Assembly (NCBI RefSeq): GCF_047663525.1
Contig: NC_092592.1
Location: 21,938,501-22,002,500, forward strand
Length of the DNA: 64,000 bases
Direction of reading: 5' to 3'
Source: Anas platyrhynchos
Lineage: Eukaryota; Chordata; Aves; Anseriformes; Anatidae
The notes under the pieces are model-generated. The model worked only from the letters and a program-made list of their open reading frames with translations, made no database searches and had not been told where the DNA came from. Of the stretch, positions 48,060 to 58,815 are shown piece by piece (positions within the stretch are counted from its first letter, which is position 1; every line of letters begins with the position of its first letter). The position numbers were made by a program, and so were the translations under genes.

Positions 48060-48560
48060 GAGAATTTAATGAAAGTTCTGGAAAGACTTCAGAAAAGAGC
48101 CATGAGAAATTGTTTTGAGACTTGGAATAATAAGAAATCAAAGTACCTATTTAAATCTTAGCCAAAATGTAATTCGACCCTGCTCTATATACTAAAAATA
48201 CACAGTGAAAGTATTTTGGATAATAGACAAAAGGGATCTAATAAAAATAGGTTACAGTAAAATCCAGTGAATTGAAGCTAAAGCTTAATAAATTCAGACT
48301 AGGATTAAGCCACTGCATTTGAACAAAGAGCACTAACTTTTGGAACAACTACTCATAGTCTAGGAGAGATAGTCCATTACTTGAAATTGTTAAAGCCAAA
48401 TTTATGCAGTTTTTTCAAAGGTATTTCCAAGCTCAAAACAGAATATCCATAATACATGGTACAGAAACTACTGAGCAAAAATCTTTGAACTGTGCTGTGC
48501 AGGAGGTCAGTGCAGATGATCAGAGTATTCCATTCATGCTATAATCTGTTGAAGCACATT
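48060..48560 (+). mobile_element. Ancient CR1-type LINE fragment (3' end)
   Basis: Plus-strand landmarks in the order of a sauropsid CR1 3' end as I know it: CTGGAAAGACTTCAGAAAAG, GAATTGAAGCTAAAGC then AATTCAGACTAGGATTAAG, TTTTGGAACAACTACTCATA, and near the end TGTGCAGGAGGTCAGTGCAG followed by ATGATCAGAG. It is heavily diverged and truncated at the 5' side, with no coding capacity. It belongs to a different subfamily from the element in RBP3 intron 1. Confidence 0.75.
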
Positions 48561-48984
48561 ATGACAAGCTTAACATGCATTTACATGTTTCCATCTAATT
48601 ACCAGAATGTAGCAGAGTGGATTTATAGAAAGACAATTCAACTATTTTTAGATACTACTGTACCTTTAATTTATTAGCTTTTGTTAAAAGCATGTAACAA
48701 TCTAGAGGATATAAAGTATAATTTACAAAAATATAAATCTTGGTTATTTTATTTTTAGTATTTCAACATATTACTATAAAGAAAGTGTTACTCAGAGCAT
48801 ATGTTTAACAACCTGAAATTATATCCAGCAAACCAAAATTGTGGGATACTATATATGTCTTTCGTAGAACAAATTATATATTAGGGAAGGGTAACCAAAA
48901 ATGGCTGTATTATCATACTGTATATATGAAAGCTTATACAGTGCGCTATACTTGCATCCTGAAGAAAATATACATATTAAGCCC

Positions 48985-48990
48985 TTTATT
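48985..48990 (-). terminator. Candidate polyadenylation signal for GDF10
   Basis: TTTATT on the + strand is AATAAA on the gene strand, about 505 bases after the GDF10 stop codon. Confidence 0.4.
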
Positions 48991-49495
48991 ACAGCATTTT
49001 TCATTATAAATATGCAGATTAAGAGAATGAGTGTTTTAGGCAAAAAGTTTCGATCTGTTTACAAAAGTGATATTCTAAAACAAGCCTGCCTTTGCAAATT
49101 CACTTCCCATCTCCTTGGTTAACTGAAGAGATAAAATAGTCAGTAAGAATAGTGTATAAAAACATATTTTAGTCCACTGATTATGGAAAACTTTACATTT
49201 AAATTTCTCACTAAATACCATGTTTCTTGGCTAGGTGGGTTAGGAAGATACTTGCAAAAGTACTGAACTCCTGGAAGGTAAATATACAAGACAGATGACA
49301 ATTGTAAGACATATCCTTCCAGGTGAGCATGGGTATTGTTTTAACCTCTCCGCATGCTTTTTGTGGAGGAATTACAGGGATTGTAGAGGAATTGTAGGCA
49401 TCAACACAAGTGGATTCATCTCCCATTCACAACTTTCCCAGTGTGGTCAGGCAGGACGGGTAGGTAGGTCTTGTTAGAGATGTGTTTGTATGAAC

Positions 49496-49687
49496 TTATC
49501 GGCAGGCACAGGTTTCCACCGACATATTGGGATATACCTTCAAAACAACGTTTTTGTTCTCATCTAAGAACAGGACACTGAGGGAGCTCATTTTGTCAGG
49601 AACACAGCAGGGCTCTGGGATGCCGGGAATGATTCCCACTGCTTTTACGATGCTCTGGATTGTAGCATGGTTTGATGGTCGGACAAC
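49496..49687 (-). CDS. GDF10: GDF10 exon 3 coding part (C-terminal ligand)
   Basis: Acceptor CTGTTCCAG ends at 49688. The exon reads [40 protein letters not shown], then [20 protein letters not shown] and ACR, to TAA at 49496-49498 (63 aa). It was too short to stand out as an open frame and was found from the spliced ligand sequence, which matches human GDF10 closely. Confidence 0.95.
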   Translation of the reverse strand, partial: VVRPSNHATIQSIVKAVGIIPGIPEPCCVPDKMSSLSVLFLDENKNVVLKVYPNMSVETCACR

Positions 49688-52600
49688 CTGGAACAGAGAA
49701 GGAAATGGTTATTGCTTCACTGATAAGTAGCTGCTTTTCCAAAGCAGCTTGGGAAATGATACAATTCTGTTATTTGTCTTGAAAAATTTAATATATGTGA
49801 TTGAGTCACAGGGCCATGCAACATAGCCATGTGCTCACATTTTCAGCTTTTCTGCAGAGGATGTATCCAAGTTTGTACTCCGTATGCTGCTTTCATAAAT
49901 ACCAGAGGAGGGCACTGGTGGCACAGCCAACAGTCAATAGCTTAGAAAAAGAGAAATGTCCATGGCTGCACCTATTAAGTGCTGGAGACAGGCATGCAGG
50001 GAAAAGGGCTAAGGTGGGGCAGACTTCTCAGTTGCAAGATGTTCTCTCGTGTTCTTAACCTCTTATCTGACTGAGAAAATTGGCTCCTCTATTTCCAAAG
50101 TAAGTATGTTCCAGTACTGTTGCTCTTCACATACACTAACCTGGAACTAGTTACTTTTTCCCTATACTAATTACTCTGTTTTAAAAGAGTGCTCCAGAAA
50201 CAGCCTCAGCAAAGGGAAGTTGATCTAGAATAGACAAACAAGCTCACAGAGCCTTTTCAGATCATAAGCCTTTGCAAACTAGTACTGTTACCTACAGTTT
50301 TGATAGTTTTCAACAGATTTGGTGTACATGGCATCTGGGGGACAACAAACAAGGACTTTGCAAAAATCAACATGGAAGCAGATACTTTAAGTGAAAAGAA
50401 TTAGATTAAGTTAAGGAACAGTTGAAAGCTTTAATTTAAGTGACATCATTTGAGTCATTACAAGGATGGACTGTGAAATCACCTTTCTGCTTTGTTGTTT
50501 CAAGACAGCATCCATATCAAGACAGTCCCAAGAAATAACTGGTATTGGAAAGAGCCTTTCTGTAATTAGCATGTGTTTACATAATTAGCAACAGTTTGCT
50601 CTCTTAGATTTCAAAGCTGTCCAAAACCAAACAGCAGTGAATTAGCCTTGAAGCTGTGGCTTGAAGTAGAAATAAGCTTCTATCCACATTGGCCATGGCT
50701 GCCAATCTGGACAGCAATAGAGACAGAAGTAGCCTTCATGTATATAAACAACCGCAGAGTTTAGAAATTCAAAGAACTGGAGCTTCTAGAATCTAACTCC
50801 TGCATTAACCTTTACAAAAAGCTCCTCAAGGAGTCCTAGCTCCCTTATTATAGTGTTACTTGAAAGTCACAGATCTTAATGGGCTACTGAAAGAATTTGT
50901 TGACCCCATACCACAAATAACCACCACTGCCCTCAGTGCCAGTAGCTGTCTTGTAGAACTCCTTTTAATGAACCTGCAGAAGATCCTATTAGGACCTTCT
51001 CCAGCCATACAGCCTCTAGGATCTGCAGGGAACAAACAGATGTGGGCCAAGTCTAGTGAGAGCAGCTGTCACCCCTGAAACCAGTTAGAAACAATTCAGC
51101 TTGAGTAAATCAAGCTACTAAGACGACAGCACTAATTAGGTTTCTAATGCCTGCAAGCGTACACATTATGAGCAACAATGCTTAAAGAGAAAGCTGCTTA
51201 TTATGGACTATTACTTGGTAGAAAATCTGGCTGCCTGAGCCCTACATCCACAGTGGAGCCAAGCAGCACACCCATCCCACATCCAGCCAAGCTCCAAATG
51301 TTCCAGCCCTTCTGGAAATCTGGCCCAAGTGCTTAGTGATCTTGGGTTAGGCTTCACATTGGCTTTTGTACCGATGTGCTAGAGTGGAAAGCTTGAAAGA
51401 CCAAGATGAATGCCCGGTAGTGATGGTACTGGGCAGGCACTTGATGACTTAAATGCTGGCTACAAGTTAAATAAAGCAGGCTAGGTTCTGCTCTTTTTTA
51501 ACCTCTAGGACAGTCCTAGATGGGGGAAATTCTGAACCTCAGAAAACAGGAGGGTGGTGATGCAGTTGAAAAACAAGTCTGAAATACTTCAGCTCACCTT
51601 CCCTGGTTTGTACCCCTTCTAGAGTCTGCTTTGTCATGAATTTGCCCATTAGAAAACACCCTGTCACATCTTAATAAGCACATGGTCTGAACTTGGGTAG
51701 ACCTGTGCGGTGTCAAGAGTTGGACTTGATGATCCTTAAGGGTCCCTTCCAACTCAGGATATTCTATGATTCTATGACTACTTCTTAGCTTCGGGAAAGC
51801 TTTGTTTTCATTTCAAGAATGGAATTCAAACCTGAAACTCATAAATTGATTCTCTTACAAGGATTAAAAATTGAGTATTCTGATTACTGTAGATCAGGGA
51901 GAAGGTTTGGACAAACACTGGTTTCTGATGTTTAATGTTACCAAAATAAACTTATTACACTGTTCCAGCTAGAAACATGTCCATCGTGTTTTGGTTCTGT
52001 TTCCTCTTCTGTCATACTAGTTTGCCCTCAGGAAGCCAGGTGTTTGTTTTTTTTTTTTATTATTTATTTTGTATGTATGAACCATGCATCAGATTATGGC
52101 TGAGGACCCATATTCCCAGGCTGGGTTTTGCATTGGGTAAGTTAAATGGTCATGGTGCTGCATAATATCCTATACTACAACAGAGCAGTGAAATTGTATG
52201 TGAGCCTCTGCAAGCTCTAATTTTTACCAGATCATGTATGAGTTTGTGTACCTGGTTGAGCATTGGCCAGCAACACAAGAACATAGAGTCTGGGCAGATT
52301 TCTGCACCCCACCCTGAAATCCACATTTCTGCTGTTCCTGGACTTAAACTACTAGCCTGCGTATTCTCTCTTCCTGCAGTCATACTACTGATTTCAACGC
52401 AAACACACCAGACTCCCTGTAGGGCAGATTCCTGTCTCAGATCTTTGATATTCTTTGTTGTAAACCACTATCAATTATTCATGGGCAGATTGACCATGTG
52501 CAAAATTGGCAGTTAAATGAATAATCAGACCATTTGTAGGTAGAAACGTAAAATTATTAGTTTTTGAACATGCACATTATGCAGTGCTTTGAACCTCCTT

Positions 52601-55600
52601 CCCCCTTTATCTGAAAGCCCTGTAAAATGAGAGAACTTTTGTATTTTATAGAATTGCCAAAATCTCTACTTTTTGCCAAAGGGCAAGTGAGTTGGGAGTA
52701 GGCCAAATCAGAATTCCACTAGAATTCAAAAACTCTTTGCCTCTTTATTAGGAAATTTCACACTGCTTCTTGAGGAGGAATTCAAAACACCAAAGTCAGA
52801 GTGTTACAGACAGCTATTTGGCATTTTCAGCCACATATGGAAAAGAAACTTTTTTCTAGTTTGAGCAGAATTTTCTCAATTTTAAGACTTTGACAAATTA
52901 AAGAAGCACCAGAGAACTTTGAGACAAATATAAGTGTAAATAGCATTCCTCTTCTCAAGGTGACAGGCAGTTTCTTAAAGTATGTGTCACTACTCTGCAT
53001 TTTTTTCCTAAGGTATTACCAGTAGAATTCAGAAATACTCTGATAGAGTAACCTGTTTTATTAGTTTTAATACTGACTACTTCTGCTGCCACACAGGAGT
53101 AGTTTGATTCTTCAGTGTGCATAACCATATTTTAATGAACTGTGCAAGTCTGTTGTGGTTTCAAGATATAAAATAAGGATTTCTAGAAGAAGTTATTTTA
53201 CCTGAGACATTTTTCTTATAAAGTTGTTAAAAAACAATATTGCTTTTTTTCCCATCTAAACAAAGTATGGTGAGATGGTAAAAGTCTAAAGGTAAAAATC
53301 TAGCTAATGAAGTAGTTGGAAAGGCAGAGCAGTACTATTTGCAAGCTAACAAGAGTGAAAAGGTGTACTACCTTAGGCATTGGAAATTCACATGTCCCTG
53401 CACAATAGTAGGCATCAAATGATTTGGGAGATATGATCCATTCATTCCAGCCAATGTCAGCAAAGTCAACTTTCATATATCTTCTTGAACAAATCCGTGG
53501 CTCATTCCATTGTTTTCGCCTTGCCTTCTTCATTGTTTTCTCATCAAAATTTAGCACCTGAGACTTTGCAAGTGTTTCTGTGTTTTCTTGCCCTTTTCTC
53601 CTTCGGTCTTTGCGTGAGCCTTTTGGTTTCAAGGACTTGTAGGCATTTTCCCATATGTCATGTTTGTTGTATTTGTTGTTGTTATACTCTACCTCTGGCA
53701 ACTCATTGTTCTGAATAGAGCTAGAGAGGTATGTGTCCCTTCTCACTCGGGTATCAGTAGAAGCATTAGGCGAAAGATTTTGGTCCCCATCACTGGAGGG
53801 AAATGGGTCATAACGTTGTAGGGTGACTGCCACACTGTTGGGTTCAGAGATTGCAAGGTCATTGGCATAAACCAGAATATAAGGCAAATGGCTGGTGACC
53901 TGTTCAGGGAAGCCTTGGTGCTTCTCCCCAGAATCAAGCTCAGCACAGAGGATGAGCTCCGCAGCCTGTTTTGATTCTTTTATGATGTGTGAAATGTCCT
54001 TTGCATGCCAAGCACCTCGCCTTTGAATAAACACGGTGATGTTCCCTTTCACTAGTCTATAGGCAGAATTCTGGGGGATGGTTTGGAAAATGAGGTTGAG
54101 ACGCAGGATGGGAGGCAGGTGAAGGAGTCGGCAGGATGAGTTCTTGGACCGCTTACAAAACAATTCCCGGTGCCGAGGGCGTTTGTCAGCATAGAAGTGA
54201 AATGTGGCAGCAAGGATCATCTCTGAATCCTGCATGGATGTCAGGTTGAAGCAGTACAGCGGCTTCTGGGCCAAGAACTCTGCAAGAGAACGAGGAAAAC
54301 ATGGATAAATATGAGAAAAATGGTAGTCAAACCACTTATTCCTGAAAGCACATTAGCAAAGTTTGTTTTTTTGCTTACTCACTTCAAACCAAGGGACTCC
54401 AACAAGGTGGCTCCAACAAGGGAGCTTGTTGGAGTCACTTCAGCTTAAAACTGTAGTGAACGAGAAGAGGAAAAAACCCTAGCAGTATTTAGCAGCAATA
54501 TTAGATTTCAGAGGTGAAGAGAAGCACTATTTATACCATTATTCACTGATCAATAAGATCTCAAGAAAAAAAAAATACAACCATCTGAGGAACATACTGC
54601 TCTCTTTAAGCTCAGACTGGTACTAACAATGCTTTAAGGGACTAGAATGGGTAACCACTACATTGGTGCTTGCTGCCTTCCAGTTCAGAGGTATGCTAGC
54701 CAGAGCCATCATTTGGATGAAACCACAGCATGTTAGGATGTTCATCAATACCAGGACCACAGATATAGTCTGAGGTACTGAAATTCAAATAGGCAATTTC
54801 CATCCACACCATCTGTATTTCTTCTCCTCACGCAGAGGAGTGGAGAAGTCTGTCCTGATACCCCTGTAACATTTCCATAGGTGGCAGAGCAGCTGACAAT
54901 GTTCTGTGATGACAGCCTGTTTGTTTCAGTCAGTTCAGGACAGGATTCCTATCAGTAAACTTTTCAGTCAATTGTAGTTGGATTCACAGGTGCTCAGACT
55001 ACAAAAAAAGTTGAGTTCAAATTCTACTAAAATCTTTGGAGTAGTACACTGCCAGCACTATCTGTTCTATACTGAGAACTTGATTGTATGCATCACTTGG
55101 ATAAAAGTGTTTCAAACACCAGAGGTTCCAGGGTTTCTGATGAGAAGAGAATTTGGAATGAGAACTCAAAGAAAGGGAATTTTAGTTTTTCTGAATTGCT
55201 AATTTTTGCATTCCAAAGTGAAAGAAATCCTTCAAAGTCAACATTCTTTGTAGAAAGAGTGAATCAATAGCTACTGAAAATCCAGAACCCTGGAAGTGTG
55301 GGCTTATTAGGAATTGAGGAAGCCTGAGTTTTGGATGGAGTGCAGCCATATTTATTGTAATTCAACAGATTGCTCATGCTTTTACCAACCTGTCAGCCAA
55401 GAATTGTTATGTTTTCCAGGCCTACTCTGAATTAAGCTGTACTAGCTGCATGCATTAAAGCTATGAATATTTTACTGACTGTGTCTACCTCTGATCACTC
55501 CAGGCAACTTCAAGTTCAAAGTACAGGCAAGATGTATGGAGGGTGCATGCAAGAGATGGGTATAGAAAAAACAGACAAGTGACCAAGGAAAGAACATTTG

Positions 55601-58584
55601 CTGTTAGAAGGCACGCCACCTACTAGGAGAATATTGATTGCAGTAAGTGAAGATTAGCAATGCAGATTTACTGATAACACACTTGTGTGAAAACCAATAT
55701 GCAAAAAACCTAGTTTAAAATATTTTAAGCTATGAAATTATGTTAAAACAACTGAAAGCCTCTAGAGGCCAGAATTATAGTTCCTGAGAAATCTTAATTC
55801 GCTTTTCTTGCACATAAGCATTATGGTACTGTCTTAAACTGCTGCTATTTTCCACTCTTCACTGAGGCCTGGGCTTCATTTGGAGGATGGGTGGCATTCA
55901 GTGAAAGAGCCTGAGCTGTAAGAGGCAGTTTTTGCAGGAGGGTTTCATGGCTTAGAAAGCTGCTTGCTGCCATGAAGACCAATTCCCTTATCTCAGGTAT
56001 CTAGATGAAGTTGGACAATAACTTGTTATTTCACATTTGGTTACAAACTGCACTCCAAAACCACTTATGACTTGACTGTGCAGCTAGCTTTGGTCAATTG
56101 GTGCCATTTTCTAAAGCTACAAAGTTCCCTGAAAACAAGAAAAAGTCTATGAACTAATTTGCATTGAACTAAGGGAAAACTTGAACTGTGTGCCCATCTC
56201 TCAGCTCCTTCCCAGAGGAATAACCAGCTCCTGGGAACACAGGTGGAGGTGAGAGGCAATCAGAGGTTTGGGAAGCATTCTTCCTGAAGTTATTGGTACT
56301 GCTAGAGAAACATTAAGTTATATTTGGAACACATGCAAAAATCATATGCTATATAGCAATTACTTCACATTAATATCTAATGCTTTTCCATATTCAGCAA
56401 CCCCAGTCAACATCACCCATATCCTGTAAGAGATGTGTGGTTTCTCAGGGCTGTGGTAATACAACTGTGTAATTGAAGAGACTGCAGTGGCACATCTGAT
56501 AAAGGAGCAACGTCAACCCAAAATCCAGTGAGAGCCCTCATCTTGACAACCCTATCTTGAACACTGATGCTAGAATGTGCCCAACAAGCTTTAAGTTGCA
56601 GTGCAGGAACAGAGGGTTACAGGTTTTCTGAAGGGTACTTCATTTCTTTTTCAAATGAAGTAAATCTATTGCTTGGGATAACAAGAGGAAAGTTATTGTA
56701 GGTGTAGTCTTTTGTGTAGATAAGATCAGAAGTGTCATCTGTATTTCATAGAGAACAGATGTCCCCCATATCACATTAGAAGACTGTGCTGATTTCTTCT
56801 CTCAGAAGAATACTAGAATTTCTTTGAGGAGGTAAAGGAAACACTCTGCAAAGTGAGCTTCTCCCCACCCTTGGTCTTATGTCATTCCATGGTTGACTTC
56901 AGACTGCTCATCACTACTAGGTTGATGAATCACAAAGAAATAACATTTATTGTCACGAAAAGCATTGCAGGGGAGCTTTGGCTTTCATGCCACATTACTG
57001 GGGAGAGAGGAGATCCCACAGAGAAGGGATATGGACAGACTACAGGAAACAGGAGGTTTGGACACAGGTGTGCATGACCCTGGGCAAGTTACCATGCAAG
57101 CATCTCTCTCTGCCTTAGTTTTGTGATCTGACAGATGAGCAAAATACTGGTGTGCAGTATATGTAAGTAGGAAGCACTATTCTGGTGTTTTAAAACTGAA
57201 TTTAACCACTTGGATGCACCTTGCTTGTTGAGCAGAATAGCTAAATAAGAAGAATATGAAAGTGCAAGAGTTGTGCCACCAAATGGGGCTTGTGGCCCAG
57301 GGTCTTATTTGGGTAGCAGGCAACATCAGCTGCTCAGTTCACTGAGAAGGAAGAGCAGTAGTAGGCAGTCACAGAGCAACCATCCACCATGGCAGCTCCT
57401 TCCTAACCCCGTTAGTTAGTGGCTGCCTACTGGTCTAGCGCACAGAGATTTCCATCCCAAATGGCTGCAGTTGCTTACATCCTAACTCCTAGGGGGCTGT
57501 GTGTTTTAACAGCCACAGCCCTCTGTGGGATCTCTTTCTAGCAGGAGGACTTGTAATATTGCATCTGACATAGGAAAGATTTAATTTGTGCATTACAGAT
57601 AAGAGTTACTATGCGATATTCTAGTAACCACTCACTACTAATTCATCAGAGGTGCCTATAAAATCAGCACTTAAGTGTAACAAGTGCTGTTCTGGAAGCT
57701 GGTCTAATTCTTGTTTCAGATGTACAATGCTAGCTATAACCTGTAAGAGCTAACCAAAGAAGGAATAGACATTTTCCAGAAACGTTATTTTAAGTATCCT
57801 TGGCAAAGGATAACAAACATAAAGAGCATTAACTGAGCAAACAACTGATTTTAAAGAGAGACAGTGACAACGTAAGCATAGTTCCGCCCCGGTACATGCT
57901 GCTGCGCCCTCATAACGAAGCCGAGCAGAGCTGGGGAGCAGGAGGCAAAACGGGAGAGAGCCCCTCGGTTTCTCGGGGCCCGGCAGCGCAGCGAGCTCAG
58001 TGCCCCAGCTGCCAGAGGTCCCGCGGGCGGCACCGCTTCTGCACAGGAGCCGCGGGGAAGGTTTTGGGCCCCGGGAGAGGTTTTGTCCCCCCGGGGTTAT
58101 CGCAGGTCCTTCCCGCGGTGCCCCGGGCACCACCGGTGTGCTCACCCCTAGCAGCGGCAGCTCGCCGGGGGGACCCCCTCGGGGCAGATGCTTTCGGTGG
58201 AGGGCAGGGAGCGGCGACACCCGGCTGGGGGGCACCGAGGGACCTCGGGACTCGTGCAGGCGGCACCGTGAAGCCCCCCGCAGCCCCCGGGTAGGCTCCC
58301 TCCAAGCCCCTCTTACCTGGCTTGGCTTTGAAGCTGCGCACCGTGTTGCCGTCCCCGGGCCGGCTCCTGTGCCGGTTGTACTTCTCGTAGAGCTTAAGCA
58401 TGTGGACAGCGACCATGTCCTGGGCGAGGCCGCCCAGCGCGGGGGGCGGCGGCGGCGGGGAGCCCCCGCGGGGGGCTCTGCCGGCGGGGCAGGCGGGGGG
58501 CCGGCCGGCGGCGCTTCCCCCGGCGGCGGGGGGAAGGCGCAGGGCCCAGAGCAGGAGGCAGCAGCAGGTCAGGCGGCCGGCCAT
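49496..58584 (-). CDS. GDF10: GDF10 (BMP3b), whole coding span
   Basis: Join (minus strand) 58584-58317, 54279-53372, 49687-49496: 1368 coding bases, 455 aa (human 478, the difference lying mainly in the low-complexity N terminus). Leu/Cys-rich signal peptide, a Gly/Pro-rich stretch with six prolines, then conserved [26 protein letters not shown] and [14 protein letters not shown]. The prodomain has a dibasic site RVRR (267-270) and a second basic cluster KKARRKQW just before the ligand domain. Cystine-knot cysteines: C353, C382, C386, C419, C420, C452, C454; it ends [39 protein letters not shown] is diagnostic of the BMP3/GDF10 branch. Family knowledge: a secreted TGF-beta-superfamily ligand acting in skeletal and neural tissue (axonal sprouting after stroke, osteogenic modulation). 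Intact. It lies upstream of and tandem with GDF2, with the promoter in a CpG island. Confidence 0.96.
51690..51778 (+). mobile_element. CR1 LINE 3'-end fragment (young type)
   Basis: GTTGGACTTGATGATCC, GGTCCCTTCCAACTCAG and the terminal ATTCTATGATTCTATGA repeat are the hallmark 3' end of avian CR1 elements. Severely 5'-truncated, inside GDF10 intron 2. It is the best taxonomic marker in the window. Confidence 0.92.
53372..54279 (-). CDS. GDF10: GDF10 exon 2 (prodomain and first part of mature ligand)
   Basis: Acceptor TCTCTTGCAG ends at 54280; the first two bases complete Glu 90. The exon is 908 bp and ends phase 0 after Lys 392 (FPMPK) before donor GTAGTA. It contains the conserved [20 protein letters not shown], the RVRR site and the first three knot cysteines. 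The frame that runs on to 53300 is intron. Confidence 0.95.
54395..54436. repeat. 12-bp perfect inverted repeat in GDF10 intron 1
   Basis: GACTCCAACAAG (54395-54406) and CTTGTTGGAGTC (54425-54436) are exact reverse complements. Between them is a direct copy, GCTCCAACAAG. It looks like a local duplication combined with a template-switch inversion. Confidence 0.85.
58317..58584 (-). CDS. GDF10: GDF10 exon 1 coding part
   Basis: ATG at 58582-58584; 89 codons plus one base to donor CCAG|GTAAGA at 58316. Extremely GC-rich, encoding the signal peptide ([20 protein letters not shown]) and the start of the prodomain. The open frame continues to 57997, but the sequence beyond 58317 is intronic. The weakly conserved N terminus makes the exact start less certain than the other exons. 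Confidence 0.9.
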
Positions 58585-58752
58585 CGGGGGCTGCTGCTGC
58601 GGGCCGGCGGGGACCGAGCCGCTGTGTCCCGGGGCGGGGGGGGCGGCCCCCCGCTGTTAAAGCCGCTGCCGGGCCAATCCCCGGGGCTTGGGGCTGGGGG
58701 GGGGGCCGGGGAGCCCTCGGGAGGGGCCGCCGCGATCCTGGCGAGCGGCTCG

Positions 58753-58815
58753 GCCCCGCTCTTTTAAGCGGAGCGGGGCGAGGCCCCCCGCAATTAGCGG
58801 CCGGGCGCTGATTGG
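58753..58815 (-). promoter_or_regulatory. Candidate GDF10 core promoter (CCAAT box and TATA-like box)
   Basis: On the gene strand a CCAAT box (complement of ATTGG at 58811-58815) lies about 45 bp upstream of a TTAAAA TATA-like element (58762-58767). The TATA-like element sits in the loop of a 9-bp inverted repeat, GCCCCGCTC / GAGCGGGGC (58753-58761, 58771-58779). The spacing predicts a start near 58735 and a 5' UTR of about 150 bases. Confidence 0.5.

Larger units (their letters stand above)
43611..49495. other. Intergenic interval between GDF2 and GDF10
   Basis: Holds the GDF2 5' flank and the GDF10 3' UTR. No supported exon otherwise. It includes a TTTTG/T-rich tract at 45117-45187 and an old CR1 fragment at about 48060-48560. 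The GDF2 transcription start was not located. Confidence 0.6.

Noticed and set aside
53300-53371. C-terminal extension of GDF10 exon 2 ([19 protein letters not shown])
   Set aside because: It begins exactly at a GT donor and is unrelated to any TGF-beta ligand. The true continuation is exon 3 at 49687.
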